From Theristus sp. LFF4_11 (Eukaryota; Nematoda; Chromadorea; Monhysterida; Xyalidae): a DNA stretch of 30,751 nucleotides. The stretch covers positions 1-30,751 of the forward strand of contig JASANC010004299.1 of the NCBI GenBank assembly GCA_030248135.1, written 5' to 3'. Below are positions 30,673 to 30,751 of the stretch, piece by piece. The notes under the pieces were generated by a model, which saw only the letters and a program-made list of their open reading frames with translations, had not been told where the DNA came from and searched no databases. Every line of letters starts with the position of its first letter. Position 1 is the first letter of the stretch. The translations under genes were made by a program, and so were the position numbers.

Positions 30673-30751
30673 CTGAAAAATAAACACGATACACACATGC
30701 AACGATGATTCACTGCAGTTGCAGAATTGTATTTACTGCAGTCTATGCAAT

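Noticed and set aside
1..30751. CRISPR arrays, bacterial operons, prophage or rRNA genes
   Set aside because: Spliced eukaryotic genes fill the window. The repeats seen are TA-flanked inverted-repeat elements and simple repeats, not regularly spaced arrays, and no rRNA motif was found.

Overview
The window is eukaryotic nuclear DNA. Every recognisable gene is split by many short GT-AG introns, and the spaces between exons are full of small TA-flanked inverted-repeat elements. The UDP-glycosyltransferase has nematode-type motifs (SFGSVAP, ITHGGYNSL, a WTEFVAEF C-terminal block), so an intron-rich nematode is the best guess. No spliced-leader gene or other species marker is visible.

Layout. 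Bases 1-2900 hold no gene I can support; they contain a G/C-run foldback element, a GC-rich hairpin block and a second TA-flanked element. On the minus strand, 6047-3222 encodes a complete 540-residue UDP-glycosyltransferase in 8 exons. Just upstream of it (7697-7171, minus) are two further UGT exons with their own signal peptide. They end at the same protein position and in the same intron phase as exon 1 of the downstream gene, and they sit between two inverted copies of a C-rich element. The largest gene runs on the minus strand from about 22068 to 9283. It has 25 phase-consistent exons and encodes about 1393 residues of an insulin receptor substrate (IRS/Chico/IST-1 type): PH domain, PTB domain, then a long Ser/Gln-rich tail with three YxxM motifs, a YINV motif and two C-terminal YAQ(L/I) motifs. 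Divergently on the plus strand lie a PIG-Z/SMP3-like GPI mannosyltransferase (23135-25696, 6 exons) and an organic-anion transporter (OATP/SLCO) gene (26758 to about 30170, at least 11 exons). The right edge holds the last exon of an unidentified minus-strand gene.

Functionally the genes are unrelated: phase II conjugation in the ER, insulin/PI3K signalling, GPI-anchor assembly in the ER, and organic-anion uptake at the plasma membrane. They do not look like an operon. The most interesting points are the possible UGT1-like alternative-first-exon arrangement, the loss of both key motifs in the PIG-Z-like protein, the lack of room for about three membrane helices in the OATP gene, and element families that share termini, TA target sites or internal modules. 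One family carries one, two or three copies of an internal unit of about 31 bp in three introns of the same gene.

Exon boundaries were set by eye from splice signals, reading phase and family similarity. Those at the IRS start, the IRS exon 7/8 junction and the middle of the OATP gene are the least certain.
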